The notes: generated from the sequence alone by a model not told the origin. A stretch of 64,000 nucleotides of DNA from Planococcus sp. 107-1 (GCF_021513255.1 NZ_CP090977.1:1240001-1304000), one strand, 5' to 3'. Positions 36,428 through 45,677 are shown, counted from the stretch's first letter. Numbers and translations are program-made.

Positions 36428-36949
36428 ATGGAAAAATTAACTGCGGCGATCGCTTCGAACAATCCGGCAAAAATCAAAGCGGTCTCAGCCGTTTTGGAAA
36501 AATTGCAATTCGAAGCCGAAATCGTACCGGTTGAGGCGGAATCCGGCGTTTCAGCCCAGCCCTTCTCGTTAGAAGAAACGCGGCAAGGCGCTGTGAACCG
36601 GGCTCAGACAGCCCTTCTTGGAGGATTTGATCTTGCGTTCGGACTTGAAGGAGGCGTATACGAATTAGAAGGGGTCCTCTATTTATGCAATTGGGGTGCG
36701 CTGGCTACAAAAGAAGGATACGTTTACACAGCTGCAGGTGCACAACTTCCGTTGCCGGAGAGGATTTCTGAACAACTGCGCGCCGGACGGGAATTGGGGC
36801 CAGTGATGGACGAATACGCCGGCGAAATCGGAGTACGCCATCATAAAGGGGCAATCGGTATCTTAACGGCAGGGCTCATCAAACGGAATGAAATGTTTGA
36901 GCACATCGTCGAACTGTTGGTCGGTCAATTCCTGAAAGACAGCGATTAA
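36428..36949 (+). CDS. YjjX-family (DUF84) inosine/xanthosine triphosphatase
   Basis: A 173-residue protein of the YjjX/DUF84 family, whose studied members hydrolyse ITP and XTP and so clean the nucleotide pool. Typical blocks are AIASNNPAKIKAVSAVLEK at the N-terminus, SGVSAQPFSLEETRQGAVNR, FGLEGGVYELEG, and HHKGAIGILTAG. GGAAGGAAGAA precedes the ATG. It stands alone between ytoP and the lipoprotein gene. Activity is inferred from the family. Confidence 0.83.
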   Translation: MEKLTAAIASNNPAKIKAVSAVLEKLQFEAEIVPVEAESGVSAQPFSLEETRQGAVNRAQTALLGGFDLAFGLEGGVYELEGVLYLCNWGALATKEGYVYTAAGAQLPLPERISEQLRAGRELGPVMDEYAGEIGVRHHKGAIGILTAGLIKRNEMFEHIVELLVGQFLKDSD

Positions 36950-37012
36950 GTTGCATGTCCTAGAAAACACCTTTAAAATAAGGGTTAGTAACGAAGTTAG
37001 GGAGGAATTTGT

Positions 37013-37528
37013 GTGCCTCGTAAGAAATTAGGATTGGCAGTTATAGCCGCAGCATTTTTACTTGCCGGATGCGTTGCTACGCCGGAAGAACGGGTAGCGG
37101 ATGGAATGGAATCCGCAAAATCGGCATTTGAACAACAACCGGAAGATGTGAACGAACAGACAGACCATGTGGAGTTCTATCTGCCGGGAGGCTACACAGT
37201 CGAAGAACCTTCTGATGAAAACAATATAATCATTACAAAAGGCAGCGATTCTTTTGTGTTATTTGTGAATCCGAATGAATCGGCAGACAGCCGCTTATTC
37301 TACGATCTTCAAAAAGCGAATCCCGAGCAAAAATGGACTGCGGATGAAACTTTCGAAGAAAACGGACGTTTCGGGTTTGCGACTGTCCGAAACATTGCAG
37401 AAGACCGCTATGAATTGGTAGTCAGTGCAGGCGGCGTCAAAATGACGACCATTTCCGAAGAAAGTAAAATTGATGGCAATATGGAATGGATGATGAAAAC
37501 CGTCCGTTCAATCGATAACGAAGAATAG
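37013..37528 (+). CDS. Lipoprotein of unknown function
   Basis: A 171-residue probable lipoprotein: a basic start (RKK), a hydrophobic core and lipobox LLAGC (about residues 17-21). The mature part is soluble, with EFYLPGGYTVEEPSDENN and FVLFVNPNE blocks that I do not recognise. The start is GTG at 37013, eight bases after GGAGG. It lies 11 bases before ytpP, so the two are probably co-transcribed. It is presumably exposed outside the membrane. Confidence 0.75.
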   Translation: MPRKKLGLAVIAAAFLLAGCVATPEERVADGMESAKSAFEQQPEDVNEQTDHVEFYLPGGYTVEEPSDENNIIITKGSDSFVLFVNPNESADSRLFYDLQKANPEQKWTADETFEENGRFGFATVRNIAEDRYELVVSAGGVKMTTISEESKIDGNMEWMMKTVRSIDNEE

Positions 37529-37539
37529 GAGTTTTAGCA

Positions 37540-37857
37540 ATGAGAAAATTAGCGAGTGTTGAAGAATTCAATACATTAGCAGCTACAGAATCGGTTGTTT
37601 TCATGTTTACTGCTGGATGGTGCCCGGATTGCCGTGTTATCGATCCAATTATGCCGGACGTGGAAACGAAATTCAGCGGCTATACATTTGTATCGGTGGA
37701 CCGCGATGAGTTTATCGACTTATGCATCGAAAAGGATATTTACGGCATTCCAAGTTTCCTCGCTTATAAAGACGGAGCAGAAGCTGGCCGGTTTGTCAGC
37801 AAAGACCGCAAAACGCAAGACGAAATCGAATCATTTATCACGAATTTATCTGCTTAA
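37540..37857 (+). CDS. ytpP: Thioredoxin-like protein YtpP
   Basis: A 105-residue thioredoxin-fold protein with active site AGWCPDCRVIDP (CPDC, about residues 29-32) and the cis-proline segment DIYGIPSFLAYKDG near 67. The CPDC motif differs from the CGPC of general thioredoxins, as in B. subtilis YtpP. It likely reduces disulfides in the cytosol. AGGAG precedes the ATG at about nine bases. Its neighbours ytpQ and ytpR match the B. subtilis order. Confidence 0.87.
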   Translation: MRKLASVEEFNTLAATESVVFMFTAGWCPDCRVIDPIMPDVETKFSGYTFVSVDRDEFIDLCIEKDIYGIPSFLAYKDGAEAGRFVSKDRKTQDEIESFITNLSA

Positions 37858-37892
37858 AGCTCTTCGCTTTAACCAGAATCGGCGGGATAAAA

Positions 37893-37932
37893 AAATGACG
37901 GTTCGCCATTTATGGCAGAACCGTTTATTTTT
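37893..37932 (+). terminator. Terminator between ytpP and ytpQ
   Basis: ACGGTTC-GCCAT / ATGGC-GAACCGT hairpin with one bulge followed by a T-rich tract. Confidence 0.7.
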
Positions 37933-37952
37933 GAGAGAAAGGATGGAATCCG

Positions 37953-38768
37953 ATGAAATCATTTGAACTTGTAAATATTTTGAGAGAGCGGATGCCAAAT
38001 CCGCAATTGAATTGGCGTTTCGACCGGGAAAAAAACATGCTTCATATCGAACACGAGGCTTTGAAAAAAGGGACAAGCATTTCTCTGCCTCAAGTGATCA
38101 ACCGGTATGAAGCAAAAGGGGAACCGGCGATTGATGAAATCGTCTACATCATCACGGAAACATTTGAGGCGATGGAAAAAGAGCTGAAAGGTGAATTGAA
38201 ATCGACCGAACATATTTTTCCGGTTATCCGTTCCACTTCTTTCCCGGAAGAGTCGAAAGAAGGAAATAAGTTCGTGACGAGTGAACATACTGCAGAAACA
38301 AGGATCTATTATGCCTTGGATGCGGGGACTACCTATCGCTTAATTGATGAAAATATGTTAAATTCATTAAGTCTGACAGTGGAGCAGCTCAAGGAAATTG
38401 CCAAATTTCAGGTGAAGAAACTGAAAACTGCAGTGAAAGAAGACCATGTAGCAGGCAACGTGTTTTATTTTCTTAACGAAAATGATGGCTATGATGCCTC
38501 CCGAATTTTAAATGAGAGTTTTTTAAAAGAGATGAAAACAAAAATCACCGGCGATATGACCGTGTCTGTGCCCCACCAGGATGTGCTGATCATTGGAGAT
38601 ATCCGGAATGAAACCGGTTATGATGTGTTGGCCCAAATGGCGATGCACTTTTTCACAAACGGCAAAGTGCCGATCACTTCACTTTCGTTCATCTATGAGA
38701 ATGGCGAATTGGAACCGATTTTCATTATGGCGAAGAATAGAATAGAAGAGGAGAACGATAAGAAATGA
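37953..38768 (+). CDS. ytpQ: DUF1444/UPF0354 protein YtpQ
   Basis: A 271-residue protein of the UPF0354 family, conserved in Bacilli with no established function. Features include LNWRFDREKNMLHIEHEA, an acidic middle with HIFPVIRSTSFPEESKEG, the NVFYFLNENDGYDASRILN block and FIMAKNRIEEEN at the end. No signal peptide or membrane helix is seen. GAAAGGATG precedes the ATG. Its stop overlaps the ytpR start by four bases (ATGA), so the two are coupled. Confidence 0.85.
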   Translation: MKSFELVNILRERMPNPQLNWRFDREKNMLHIEHEALKKGTSISLPQVINRYEAKGEPAIDEIVYIITETFEAMEKELKGELKSTEHIFPVIRSTSFPEESKEGNKFVTSEHTAETRIYYALDAGTTYRLIDENMLNSLSLTVEQLKEIAKFQVKKLKTAVKEDHVAGNVFYFLNENDGYDASRILNESFLKEMKTKITGDMTVSVPHQDVLIIGDIRNETGYDVLAQMAMHFFTNGKVPITSLSFIYENGELEPIFIMAKNRIEEENDKK

Positions 38769-39373
38769 ATGCTTTTTACAATAAAAACGGAATTGGCGAT
38801 GTCCTTTTAGTTCAATTACAGACAGAAACACCAGAAAAAATTCACCCGGAACAAACAGGGGACATTACCTTGATCAAAGATGCTTCTGGCACGATTGCCG
38901 GCTTTAATTTGTTTAATGCCAGTGAATACATGGATTTAGGAGAAGCTGCTTCTGTTGAAGTGACGGAAGAAGTGGTCACTGTCCTTCAAAATGCGTTGGA
39001 GAAAAACGGCGTCGACTATATTTTGGAAGTCGATTTATCGCCAAAATTTGTGGTTGGCTATGTGGAATCGAAAGAAAAACACCCGAATGCGGATAAATTG
39101 AACATTTGCCAAGTGGCAGTCGGAACTGAACAATTGCAGATCGTTTGTGGTGCTCCGAACGTAGAAGCCGGCCAAAAAGTGGTAGTTGCGAAAGTTGGAG
39201 CGGTTATGCCATCTGGGATGATCATTAAAGATGCAGAGCTTCGCGGAGTGGCTTCAAGCGGGATGATTTGTTCTGCGAAAGAATTGGCGTTGCCGAATGC
39301 GCCCCAAGAAAAAGGGATACTCGTTTTACCAGAAGATGCAGAAACGGGATCACCATTTGAAGTAAAGGCGTGA
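38765..39373 (+). CDS. ytpR: tRNA-binding domain protein YtpR
   Basis: A 202-residue protein whose C-terminal half (about 90-200) is an EMAP/tRNA-binding OB-fold like that of PheT. Marks are VVGYVESKEKHPNADKLNIC, IVCGAPNVEAGQKVVVA, and GVASSGMICSAKEL. The N-terminal half is specific to YtpR. It may bind tRNA or another RNA. It begins within the ytpQ stop and is followed six bases later by sftA, giving a ytpQ-ytpR-sftA operon. Confidence 0.9.
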   Translation: MNAFYNKNGIGDVLLVQLQTETPEKIHPEQTGDITLIKDASGTIAGFNLFNASEYMDLGEAASVEVTEEVVTVLQNALEKNGVDYILEVDLSPKFVVGYVESKEKHPNADKLNICQVAVGTEQLQIVCGAPNVEAGQKVVVAKVGAVMPSGMIIKDAELRGVASSGMICSAKELALPNAPQEKGILVLPEDAETGSPFEVKA

Positions 39374-39379
39374 CGCAAA

Positions 39380-42154
39380 ATGAGTTGGGTTAAAAATTTA
39401 TGGAGCCGCATGTTCCCAGAAGACACGGAAGAAGATTACGAGGAAGTCGAAAAAGAAACCACTTCGGCTTCTTCGGTTCGTCCTCAAAGAGCACCTTTTC
39501 GTTTTCCTGTCATAACGGACGAAGAAAAAGGGTCGTTCATCAAACAGAATCCGAGAAATGACAAATTGGGCGACAGTTTAAGAAGAGGGGATGAGCAGCA
39601 GGCGGCACCGAGAAGACGTCCGGTAAATCCGGCTATCCAACGTGCTTTGAATTACGACGCGAAAACCCTCCAGGAAGCCCAGCCAGAAACGCCGAGAGAG
39701 CGCACGCCGGTGCGGAATCGTGAGCCGGTTCAGGATTTTGAACCGATTCGGACGTACGAACCGCGTCGAAGCCACGAACCGCGTAACGCTGGAGCACCAA
39801 AGCCAGCCGTTCATTCGTATGAACCGCCTGTACCGCCGAAAAGCCGCAAATACGAAGCGCCGACAAGCGTTAAGAAAACTCGGCGTTTTGAACCAACCCG
39901 CGTACCTTCACCGATATACGGATACAATGATACTCCGGAAAATCGCATCCATAAGCCGATTGTGAAAAAGGCAACCACTTTTGAGCAATTGAAAAACGAT
40001 GAGAAGGAAGTTTCAGCGATTCTTGCTGCGACAAAAGCACCTGCTTTAAATTTCGCCCCGGAAACGGTTGAAAAACCAGAAGCCATGGTATCTCAGCCGA
40101 CTGACAATCATTCCTCTGATCAGCCTATCGAGCTCTTGGAATCCAAAGCGGAAAAAAAGGCGCTTGAAACGGATTCAAATCCTGAGTCTATTGCTGAAAC
40201 AATACTGCCAGATCAGGACTTGGCAGATGAAGATAAAGTGATTGAAAACGTGCCGGAATCGGCAGTGGAAGCAACGCTCGAACTTGAAACAGAAGCGATT
40301 GAAGCACCGGCTGTAGAACTGCCAATTGTTACAGCTATAGAACCGAGTGCAGAACAAGAATCGAGCGAAAGCAAAATTGAAAAACCGCTACATACTGAAC
40401 TTGAAGCCGCTTCAGAATCGCCGGCTAAAACGGTGAAACCAGCTGGAAAACGGGAGAAGACAGTGCCGTTCAATGTATTGATGCTGAAATCGGATAAAGA
40501 ACGGGTCAAAAAACCGTCCATTCCTGCAGCTACTCCTGCAATTAAAAATAATCCTGGCATAAATGTAGTTGAAGCTGAACCGGCGTCTGATAAAAAACAA
40601 GCAGCAACGGATGATAAAAAGCTGGAAGTGAACCGGCAAATGATGTCCGAGGTTCTGTCTGCTGAAAAGGAGCCTGAAACTGAACATCCAGAAGTTCTGG
40701 AACTGGAAACATTTCAGGATGTGGAAACTGTCACAGAAGTTAAAGCTTACGAACAGCCGGGGACGGATTATCTCCGTCCGCCCGAAAATGATTTAGTGGA
40801 TGAAGTGTGGATGGAAGAGCAAGGCGAGCGGCTAATTGAAGCGTTATCCCATTTCCAGATTCAAGCCTCTATACTAAGCATTGTCCAAGGGCCTGCTGTT
40901 ACGCAATTTGAAGTGACAGTTGCACAAGGCGTGAAAGTCAGCAAAATACGTAACTTAGCAGACGATTTGAAATTGGCATTGGCTGCCAAAGATATTCGGA
41001 TTCAAGCTCCGATTCCCGGGAAAAGCTCAATCGGGATTGAGATCCCGAACCGGAAATCACGGGCTGTCCGCATTTCGGAAGTCATTGAAAGCCGCGTATT
41101 TTCGGAGTCGGAATCCCCGTTGGAAGCAGCGCTGGGCCTCGATTTGACCGGGAAACCGGTGACGCTTGATCTTCGGAAAATGCCGCACGGACTGATTGCG
41201 GGAGCTACGGGATCCGGGAAAAGCGTGTGCATCAATTCTTTGTTAGTGAGCTTATTGTATAAATCATCTCCAAGAGATCTAAAGCTTTTGCTGATTGATC
41301 CGAAAATGGTCGAATTGGCGCCTTATAACCATATTCCTCATTTGGTCAGTCCGGTCATTACAGATGTAAAAGCGGCTACCGCTTCTTTGAAGTGGGCTGT
41401 TGAGGAAATGGAACGGCGTTATCAATTATTTGCCCACGCAGGTGTTCGGGATTTAAACCGTTATAATAAGATGGTGGAAGAAAAAGGCGATTATGCTCAG
41501 CATCTGCCTTATATCCTAATTGTCATTGATGAATTGGCTGACCTGATGATGATGTCTCCTTCGGATGTTGAAGACGCAATTTGCCGGATTGCGCAAAAAG
41601 CAAGAGCATGCGGAATCCATTTGGTGATTGCGACACAGCGTCCTTCTGTTGACGTAATTACGGGATTGATCAAATCCAATATCCCGACGCGCATCGCATT
41701 TTCGGTTTCTTCCCAAGTGGATAGCCGGACGATTTTGGATACGCAAGGGGCAGAACGCTTGCTTGGCAGGGGAGATATGCTTTACTTAGGGAATGGCATG
41801 TCAGCGCCTGTCCGTATTCAAGGCACCTTTGTGACAGATGAAGAAATTGAAGACGTGATTGCCCATGTAAGAGATCAAGGTGAACCGGAATATTTCTTTA
41901 AAGAAGAGGAATTGATCAAGCGGGCTAGCGGAGCGGATTTTCAAGATGATTTGTTTGAAGAGGCTTGCCGCTTTATCATGACTCAAGGAAGCGCCTCGAC
42001 GTCTCTATTGCAGCGGAAATTCCATATCGGCTATAACCGGGCTGCGCGTTTAATGGATCTTCTTGAACAGCATGGTTTTATTTCAGAGCAGAATGGCAGT
42101 AAAGCGAGAGCTGTTCTTATGACGGAAGATGATATAGCTGAGGTATTCCAGTGA
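39380..42154 (+). CDS. sftA: DNA translocase SftA (FtsK/SpoIIIE family)
   Basis: A 924-residue soluble FtsK-type translocase that clears chromosome DNA from the closing septum. Unlike SpoIIIE it has no N-terminal membrane helices. Residues about 1-470 form a long, low-complexity, Pro/Glu/Arg-rich linker. The alpha/beta motor follows: QASILSIVQGPAVTQFEV near 495, Walker A AGATGSGKSVCINSLL near 607, LLLIDPKMVELAPYN near 636, and LPYILIVIDELADLMM (Walker B). The DNA-reading gamma winged helix is at the end (RFIMTQGSASTSLLQR, YNRAARLMDLLEQHGFI). The linker is a likely membrane- or divisome-tethering segment. The ribosome site is weak; translation may depend on coupling to ytpR. Confidence 0.95.
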   Translation: MSWVKNLWSRMFPEDTEEDYEEVEKETTSASSVRPQRAPFRFPVITDEEKGSFIKQNPRNDKLGDSLRRGDEQQAAPRRRPVNPAIQRALNYDAKTLQEAQPETPRERTPVRNREPVQDFEPIRTYEPRRSHEPRNAGAPKPAVHSYEPPVPPKSRKYEAPTSVKKTRRFEPTRVPSPIYGYNDTPENRIHKPIVKKATTFEQLKNDEKEVSAILAATKAPALNFAPETVEKPEAMVSQPTDNHSSDQPIELLESKAEKKALETDSNPESIAETILPDQDLADEDKVIENVPESAVEATLELETEAIEAPAVELPIVTAIEPSAEQESSESKIEKPLHTELEAASESPAKTVKPAGKREKTVPFNVLMLKSDKERVKKPSIPAATPAIKNNPGINVVEAEPASDKKQAATDDKKLEVNRQMMSEVLSAEKEPETEHPEVLELETFQDVETVTEVKAYEQPGTDYLRPPENDLVDEVWMEEQGERLIEALSHFQIQASILSIVQGPAVTQFEVTVAQGVKVSKIRNLADDLKLALAAKDIRIQAPIPGKSSIGIEIPNRKSRAVRISEVIESRVFSESESPLEAALGLDLTGKPVTLDLRKMPHGLIAGATGSGKSVCINSLLVSLLYKSSPRDLKLLLIDPKMVELAPYNHIPHLVSPVITDVKAATASLKWAVEEMERRYQLFAHAGVRDLNRYNKMVEEKGDYAQHLPYILIVIDELADLMMMSPSDVEDAICRIAQKARACGIHLVIATQRPSVDVITGLIKSNIPTRIAFSVSSQVDSRTILDTQGAERLLGRGDMLYLGNGMSAPVRIQGTFVTDEEIEDVIAHVRDQGEPEYFFKEEELIKRASGADFQDDLFEEACRFIMTQGSASTSLLQRKFHIGYNRAARLMDLLEQHGFISEQNGSKARAVLMTEDDIAEVFQ

Positions 42155-42316
42155 AAACTTCAAAATACTTGAAAATTAAGAGGAAATATCGGGTATATTG
42201 CTCTTTCATAAAAAATGGTATAATCGAGTGATTATGTTTAAACATAAGTAAGCAGCTATTCAGTCCGTCAAACGAATTGATTAGACTAATTTTCAACTCC
42301 CACAGGAGGTTCATTT

Positions 42317-43630
42317 ATGACAGTACTACATTTTACCGGCATTAAAGGGTCCGGTATGAGCCCACTTGCGCAGATTATGCACGACATGGGGGAACAGGTC
42401 CAAGGCTCGGATATCGAACAGCACTTTTTCACGGAAGACCGTTTGCGTGAAAGAGGCATCACGATTTTGCCTTTCGACGAAAATAATATTCATGAAAACA
42501 TGACAATTATTGCAGGGAATGCTTTTAATGACAATCACCCTGAACTTGTAAAAGCAAGAGAGCTCGGTGCAACAATCATTCGTTATCATGAATTCCTTGG
42601 AGATCTGATGAGTCAATATGTATCGGTCGCTATCACAGGAGCACACGGCAAAACGTCGACTACCGGATTGATGGCGCATGTTCTTGATGGCTATAAACCC
42701 GTTTCTTACTTGATCGGAGACGGAACTGGATTTGGTAAAGAGGATTCACATTTCTTTGTTGCAGAAGCGTGTGAATATCGCCGCCATTTCTTGGCTTATC
42801 ATCCAGATTATGCGATCATGACAAACATCGATTTTGACCATCCGGATTATTTCGCAGGAATCGATGATGTTTTCAATGCATTTGAAGAGATGGCGAAACA
42901 AGTGAAAAAATGCATCATAGCATGTGGAGACGATGAATACCTTCAACGGATTCAAGCACCGATTCCGGTTGTCTATTATGGATTTGGAGCTGAAAATGAT
43001 TTTCAGGCAAGAAATGTCGTCAAGTCGACAGAAGGCACGACGTTTGATGTGGTGATTCGCAACGAATTTTACCACACATTCACAATTCCGATGTTCGGCG
43101 ATCATGCGATATTGAATGCATTGGCAGTAATTTCCCTCTGCCATTACGAAAACATCCCAGCGGAAATCGTTCAGCAGCAATTAGCCGATTTCGAAGGAGT
43201 AAAGCGCCGTTTCACGCAAACTGAAATTGGCGGGCATATTCTAATCGATGATTATGCACATCATCCGACTGAAATCCGCGCGACTTTGCAATCTGCACGC
43301 CAGAAATTTCCGGACCGGGAACTTGTGGCGATTTTCCAGCCGCACACTTTTACGCGGACACAGACATTTCTACAGGAATTTGCCGATAGTTTAAGCGAAG
43401 CTGACCATATTTATCTATGCGATATTTTCGGTTCAGCACGTGAAGAAGCAGGCGTCCTAACGATTCAAGATCTTGAAGAAAAAATTGTAGGCAGTTATAT
43501 CCTCCAAGCGGATGACGTTAAGCCGTTGCTCGCGCATGGACAAGCCGTATTTTTATTTATGGGTGCCGGAGACGTGACCAAGTTCCAAGAAGCATTCGAG
43601 AAACTATTGAAGACTGAGGAAACAGTTTAA
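42317..43630 (+). CDS. murC: UDP-N-acetylmuramate-L-alanine ligase MurC
   Basis: A 437-residue Mur ligase that adds L-alanine to UDP-MurNAc using ATP. The N-terminal Rossmann segment is [19 protein letters not shown], the ATP loop is [18 protein letters not shown] near residue 107, and [15 protein letters not shown] and FQPHTFTRT lie in the C-terminal part. [13 protein letters not shown] is the Mur-type glutamate region. GGAGG precedes the ATG. It follows sftA as in B. subtilis and ends in a terminator before the stress operon. Confidence 0.96.
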   Translation: MTVLHFTGIKGSGMSPLAQIMHDMGEQVQGSDIEQHFFTEDRLRERGITILPFDENNIHENMTIIAGNAFNDNHPELVKARELGATIIRYHEFLGDLMSQYVSVAITGAHGKTSTTGLMAHVLDGYKPVSYLIGDGTGFGKEDSHFFVAEACEYRRHFLAYHPDYAIMTNIDFDHPDYFAGIDDVFNAFEEMAKQVKKCIIACGDDEYLQRIQAPIPVVYYGFGAENDFQARNVVKSTEGTTFDVVIRNEFYHTFTIPMFGDHAILNALAVISLCHYENIPAEIVQQQLADFEGVKRRFTQTEIGGHILIDDYAHHPTEIRATLQSARQKFPDRELVAIFQPHTFTRTQTFLQEFADSLSEADHIYLCDIFGSAREEAGVLTIQDLEEKIVGSYILQADDVKPLLAHGQAVFLFMGAGDVTKFQEAFEKLLKTEETV

Positions 43631-43656
43631 CTTTTAAAGTTAAGCTGTTTTTTTTT
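43622..43656 (+). terminator. Terminator of murC
   Basis: ACAGTTTAAC / GTTAAGCTGT hairpin and eight or nine T, overlapping the murC stop. Confidence 0.85.
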
Positions 43657-43806
43657 GCAAAAATTCGCGAAAAGGAGATTACTATATCCTTAATAGTGGA
43701 AAAGGATAAAACGGATTTTGGAAAATCCGAAGAGTAAGGATGATGGTTTTAAAAAGAATAGTTGGCGGGAGTTTCTAATTTTTTAAACCAAATTGTCTTT
43801 TCCCTA

Positions 43807-43833
43807 GGAGGAATTCCTTAAGTTTTGTTGAAT
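43807..43833 (+). promoter_or_regulatory. SigH-like promoter of the ytxGH-brxC operon
   Basis: GGAGGAATT fits the SigH -35 pattern RNAGGAWWW. After a 12-base spacer comes TTGAAT, matching GAAT of the -10 RNGAAT but not its first base. B. subtilis ytxGHJ is known to use SigH and SigB, which supports it. Confidence 0.5.
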
Positions 43834-43850
43834 TAAGATAAAGTACCGGT

Positions 43851-43876
43851 GTTTAGGTGTATAAGCAGCGGGGTAC
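43851..43876 (+). promoter_or_regulatory. SigB promoter of the ytxGH-brxC operon
   Basis: GTTTAG (43851-43856), a 14-base spacer, and GGGTAC (43871-43876), close to GTTTAA-N13-15-GGGTAT. It ends 39 bases before the ytxG start. Confidence 0.75.
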
Positions 43877-43914
43877 AAAAGAGATATAACAGTTTCGCAA
43901 AAGGAGGAAAAAGC

Positions 43915-44406
43915 ATGGATTGGCAAATACTGCTTTACATAGCGGCTATCGTAGCAGCTATCGGATTTTTAATTCTATGCGTAGCATTGGCGATGACATT
44001 GAATTCGCTGAAGAACACATTGAAAGAGGTAACTGGAACAGTAGCAGGCCTTGAAAATCAATTGCAGGGGGTCACGTTGGAGACGACGAACTTGCTGCAC
44101 AAAACAAATGAATTAGCTGAAGACATTCAAGTTAAATCTGAAAAACTGAATACAGTAGTAGATGCAGTTAAAGGTGTGGGGAATTCGGTTACGGATTTGA
44201 ATTCATCCATCCGCCGCGTCACTTCTGAAGTTTCGACTCAAGTCGAAATGAACCAAGATAAGATTGCTCAAGTTGTTCAATGGAGCAATGTCGTCATGGG
44301 CATCCGCGATAAGTGGAAAGAGCGTAAAATCTATGAAACTCGTGCTTCGTCATCTTATGCACCGGTTCCAGGGCAAAAGCAATTGCCGCATAACGATCAA
44401 TACTAA
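43915..44406 (+). CDS. ytxG: General stress protein YtxG (DUF948)
   Basis: A 163-residue DUF948 protein. One N-terminal membrane helix (about residues 3-30, LLYIAAIVAAIGFLILCVALAM) leads into an alpha-helical, coiled-coil-prone part and the end VVMGIRDKWKERK. The ATG at 43915 is ten bases after AAAGGAGG. The frame is open further upstream, but that stretch contains the SigB promoter and is not translated. First gene of the SigB/SigH stress operon; ytxH follows after 25 bases. Confidence 0.9.
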   Translation: MDWQILLYIAAIVAAIGFLILCVALAMTLNSLKNTLKEVTGTVAGLENQLQGVTLETTNLLHKTNELAEDIQVKSEKLNTVVDAVKGVGNSVTDLNSSIRRVTSEVSTQVEMNQDKIAQVVQWSNVVMGIRDKWKERKIYETRASSSYAPVPGQKQLPHNDQY

Positions 44407-44431
44407 ATTACCATAATGGAGGAATGTTCAA

Positions 44432-45163
44432 ATGACACATAACAATGATAACAACCAACGTCCAACTTATAATGAACCTCAATACAATCGTGATTACTAT
44501 TCTCAAAACGGCCAGAACTATCAGCAAAATGATTACGTGCCGCAATCTTACGGCATGACGAACCGCTACGATGATCTTTACGATTACGAAGATGAGTCAG
44601 GTTCAAAAGACTTTATCATCGGTGCTTTAGTCGGCGGAATCATCGGCGCTGCAACGGCATTGTTCTTAGCGCCTAAATCAGGCAAGGAATTGCGCTCTGA
44701 TTTAAATACACATGCGACTACTTTAAAAGAGAAAACCTCTACTTATACAGACACTGCCAAAGAAAAATCAGGCGGATTGACGCAGCAAGTCAAAGAGCAG
44801 TCTTCTAAAGTTGTCGATAAAGTGAAGAACCTGAAAGGCGGCCAGTCTCCAATGGACGACGGCACAGCTTCGTCAGAAGGCGAAGAATCGATCGAGATGC
44901 TGGATACAGTTCAAAATTCAGTAGACCAAGCAGAATCTACAGGCAAGGAAGCATTTACTTCAACTGCAAATGCTTTACGCGAAGCGGTAGAAGAAGTGAA
45001 AGAAGAAAAAAAATCGGAGTCTAGCAATAGCTCAAACAACAGCAACAACTCGAACAAAAACTCGAGCAACAGCAATTCATCTAACAACAGCCCAAACAAT
45101 AACAACTCAAGCAATAAGAACAATAACTCAAGCAATAAAAACAACAACAAATCATCAAACTGA
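44432..45163 (+). CDS. ytxH: General stress protein YtxH with long Asn/Ser tail
   Basis: A 243-residue YtxH-family protein. A polar, Asn/Gln/Tyr-rich N-terminus is followed by the family's membrane segment (about 62-84, FIIGALVGGIIGAATALFLA) and PKSGKELRSDL, then helical sequence. The last 45 or so residues are almost only Ser, Asn and Lys, encoded by AAC/AAT/AGC repeats. Typical YtxH proteins are shorter and lack such a tail, so it may be a surface-exposed or disordered extension. GGAGG precedes the ATG. brxC follows at 17 bases. Confidence 0.88.
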   Translation: MTHNNDNNQRPTYNEPQYNRDYYSQNGQNYQQNDYVPQSYGMTNRYDDLYDYEDESGSKDFIIGALVGGIIGAATALFLAPKSGKELRSDLNTHATTLKEKTSTYTDTAKEKSGGLTQQVKEQSSKVVDKVKNLKGGQSPMDDGTASSEGEESIEMLDTVQNSVDQAESTGKEAFTSTANALREAVEEVKEEKKSESSNSSNNSNNSNKNSSNSNSSNNSPNNNNSSNKNNNSSNKNNNKSSN

Positions 45164-45180
45164 TGTAGGAGGCGGGTTAA

Positions 45181-45510
45181 ATGAAAAATCTAGTGCGTGT
45201 ACAGGATCTGGACAGTTTGAAGCAGCATGCAGGCAAAGCCCAGCATTACTGGCTATTTAAACACAGCAGTACATGCCCGGTTTCAGCCGCTGCATGGAAT
45301 GAATTCAATGAATACTGTTCACTGCATCCGAATCAATTGTTTTTGTTTTTAGTGGTTCAGGAAGACCGGGAATTGTCACAAAACATTGCGGAAATTACCG
45401 GAATTAAACATGAATCGCCTCAATTATTCCATTTTGCAAGTGAAAAAGTGGACTGGCACGCCTCTCATGGAGATATAACAAGCAAATCCATGACAGAATT
45501 TATCGCTTGA
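45181..45510 (+). CDS. brxC: Bacilliredoxin BrxC (YtxJ)
   Basis: A 109-residue thioredoxin-fold protein matching YtxJ, a monothiol bacilliredoxin that removes bacillithiol from proteins after oxidative stress. The single active cysteine is in HSSTCPVSAAAW (about residue 32). HESPQLFHF holds the cis-proline region. Only one cysteine is at the active site, plus one at about 45. GGAGGCGG precedes the ATG. It completes the ytxG-ytxH-brxC operon and is followed by a terminator. Confidence 0.9.
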   Translation: MKNLVRVQDLDSLKQHAGKAQHYWLFKHSSTCPVSAAAWNEFNEYCSLHPNQLFLFLVVQEDRELSQNIAEITGIKHESPQLFHFASEKVDWHASHGDITSKSMTEFIA

Positions 45511-45515
45511 AAAGT

Positions 45516-45546
45516 AAGCTGGAGCCTAGTGCTTCAGCTTTTTTTA
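45516..45546 (+). terminator. Terminator of the ytxGH-brxC operon
   Basis: AAGCTGGAGC / GCTTCAGCTT hairpin with a CTAGT loop and seven T. Confidence 0.85.
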
Positions 45547-45588
45547 TTTCAAAACACTTTAGCGCGTTGAATCGCTAAAATAAATTTC

Positions 45589-45617
45589 GTGACTTTATTG
45601 AATACTTTGCTTATAAT
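45589..45617 (+). promoter_or_regulatory. SigA promoter of aroA
   Basis: GTGACT, a 17-base spacer, and a consensus TATAAT (45612-45617), 60 bases before the aroA start. Confidence 0.65.
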
Positions 45618-45677
45618 AGTTCTAATATGTTAATATGAGTCACTAAGTAAGGTGAATCTCGAAAGGGGAAGTAGAAA

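Noticed and set aside
44911..45150. Leucine-rich minus-strand frame opposite the ytxH tail
   Set aside because: It is the reverse reading of the Asn/Ser codon repeats and has no start signal.
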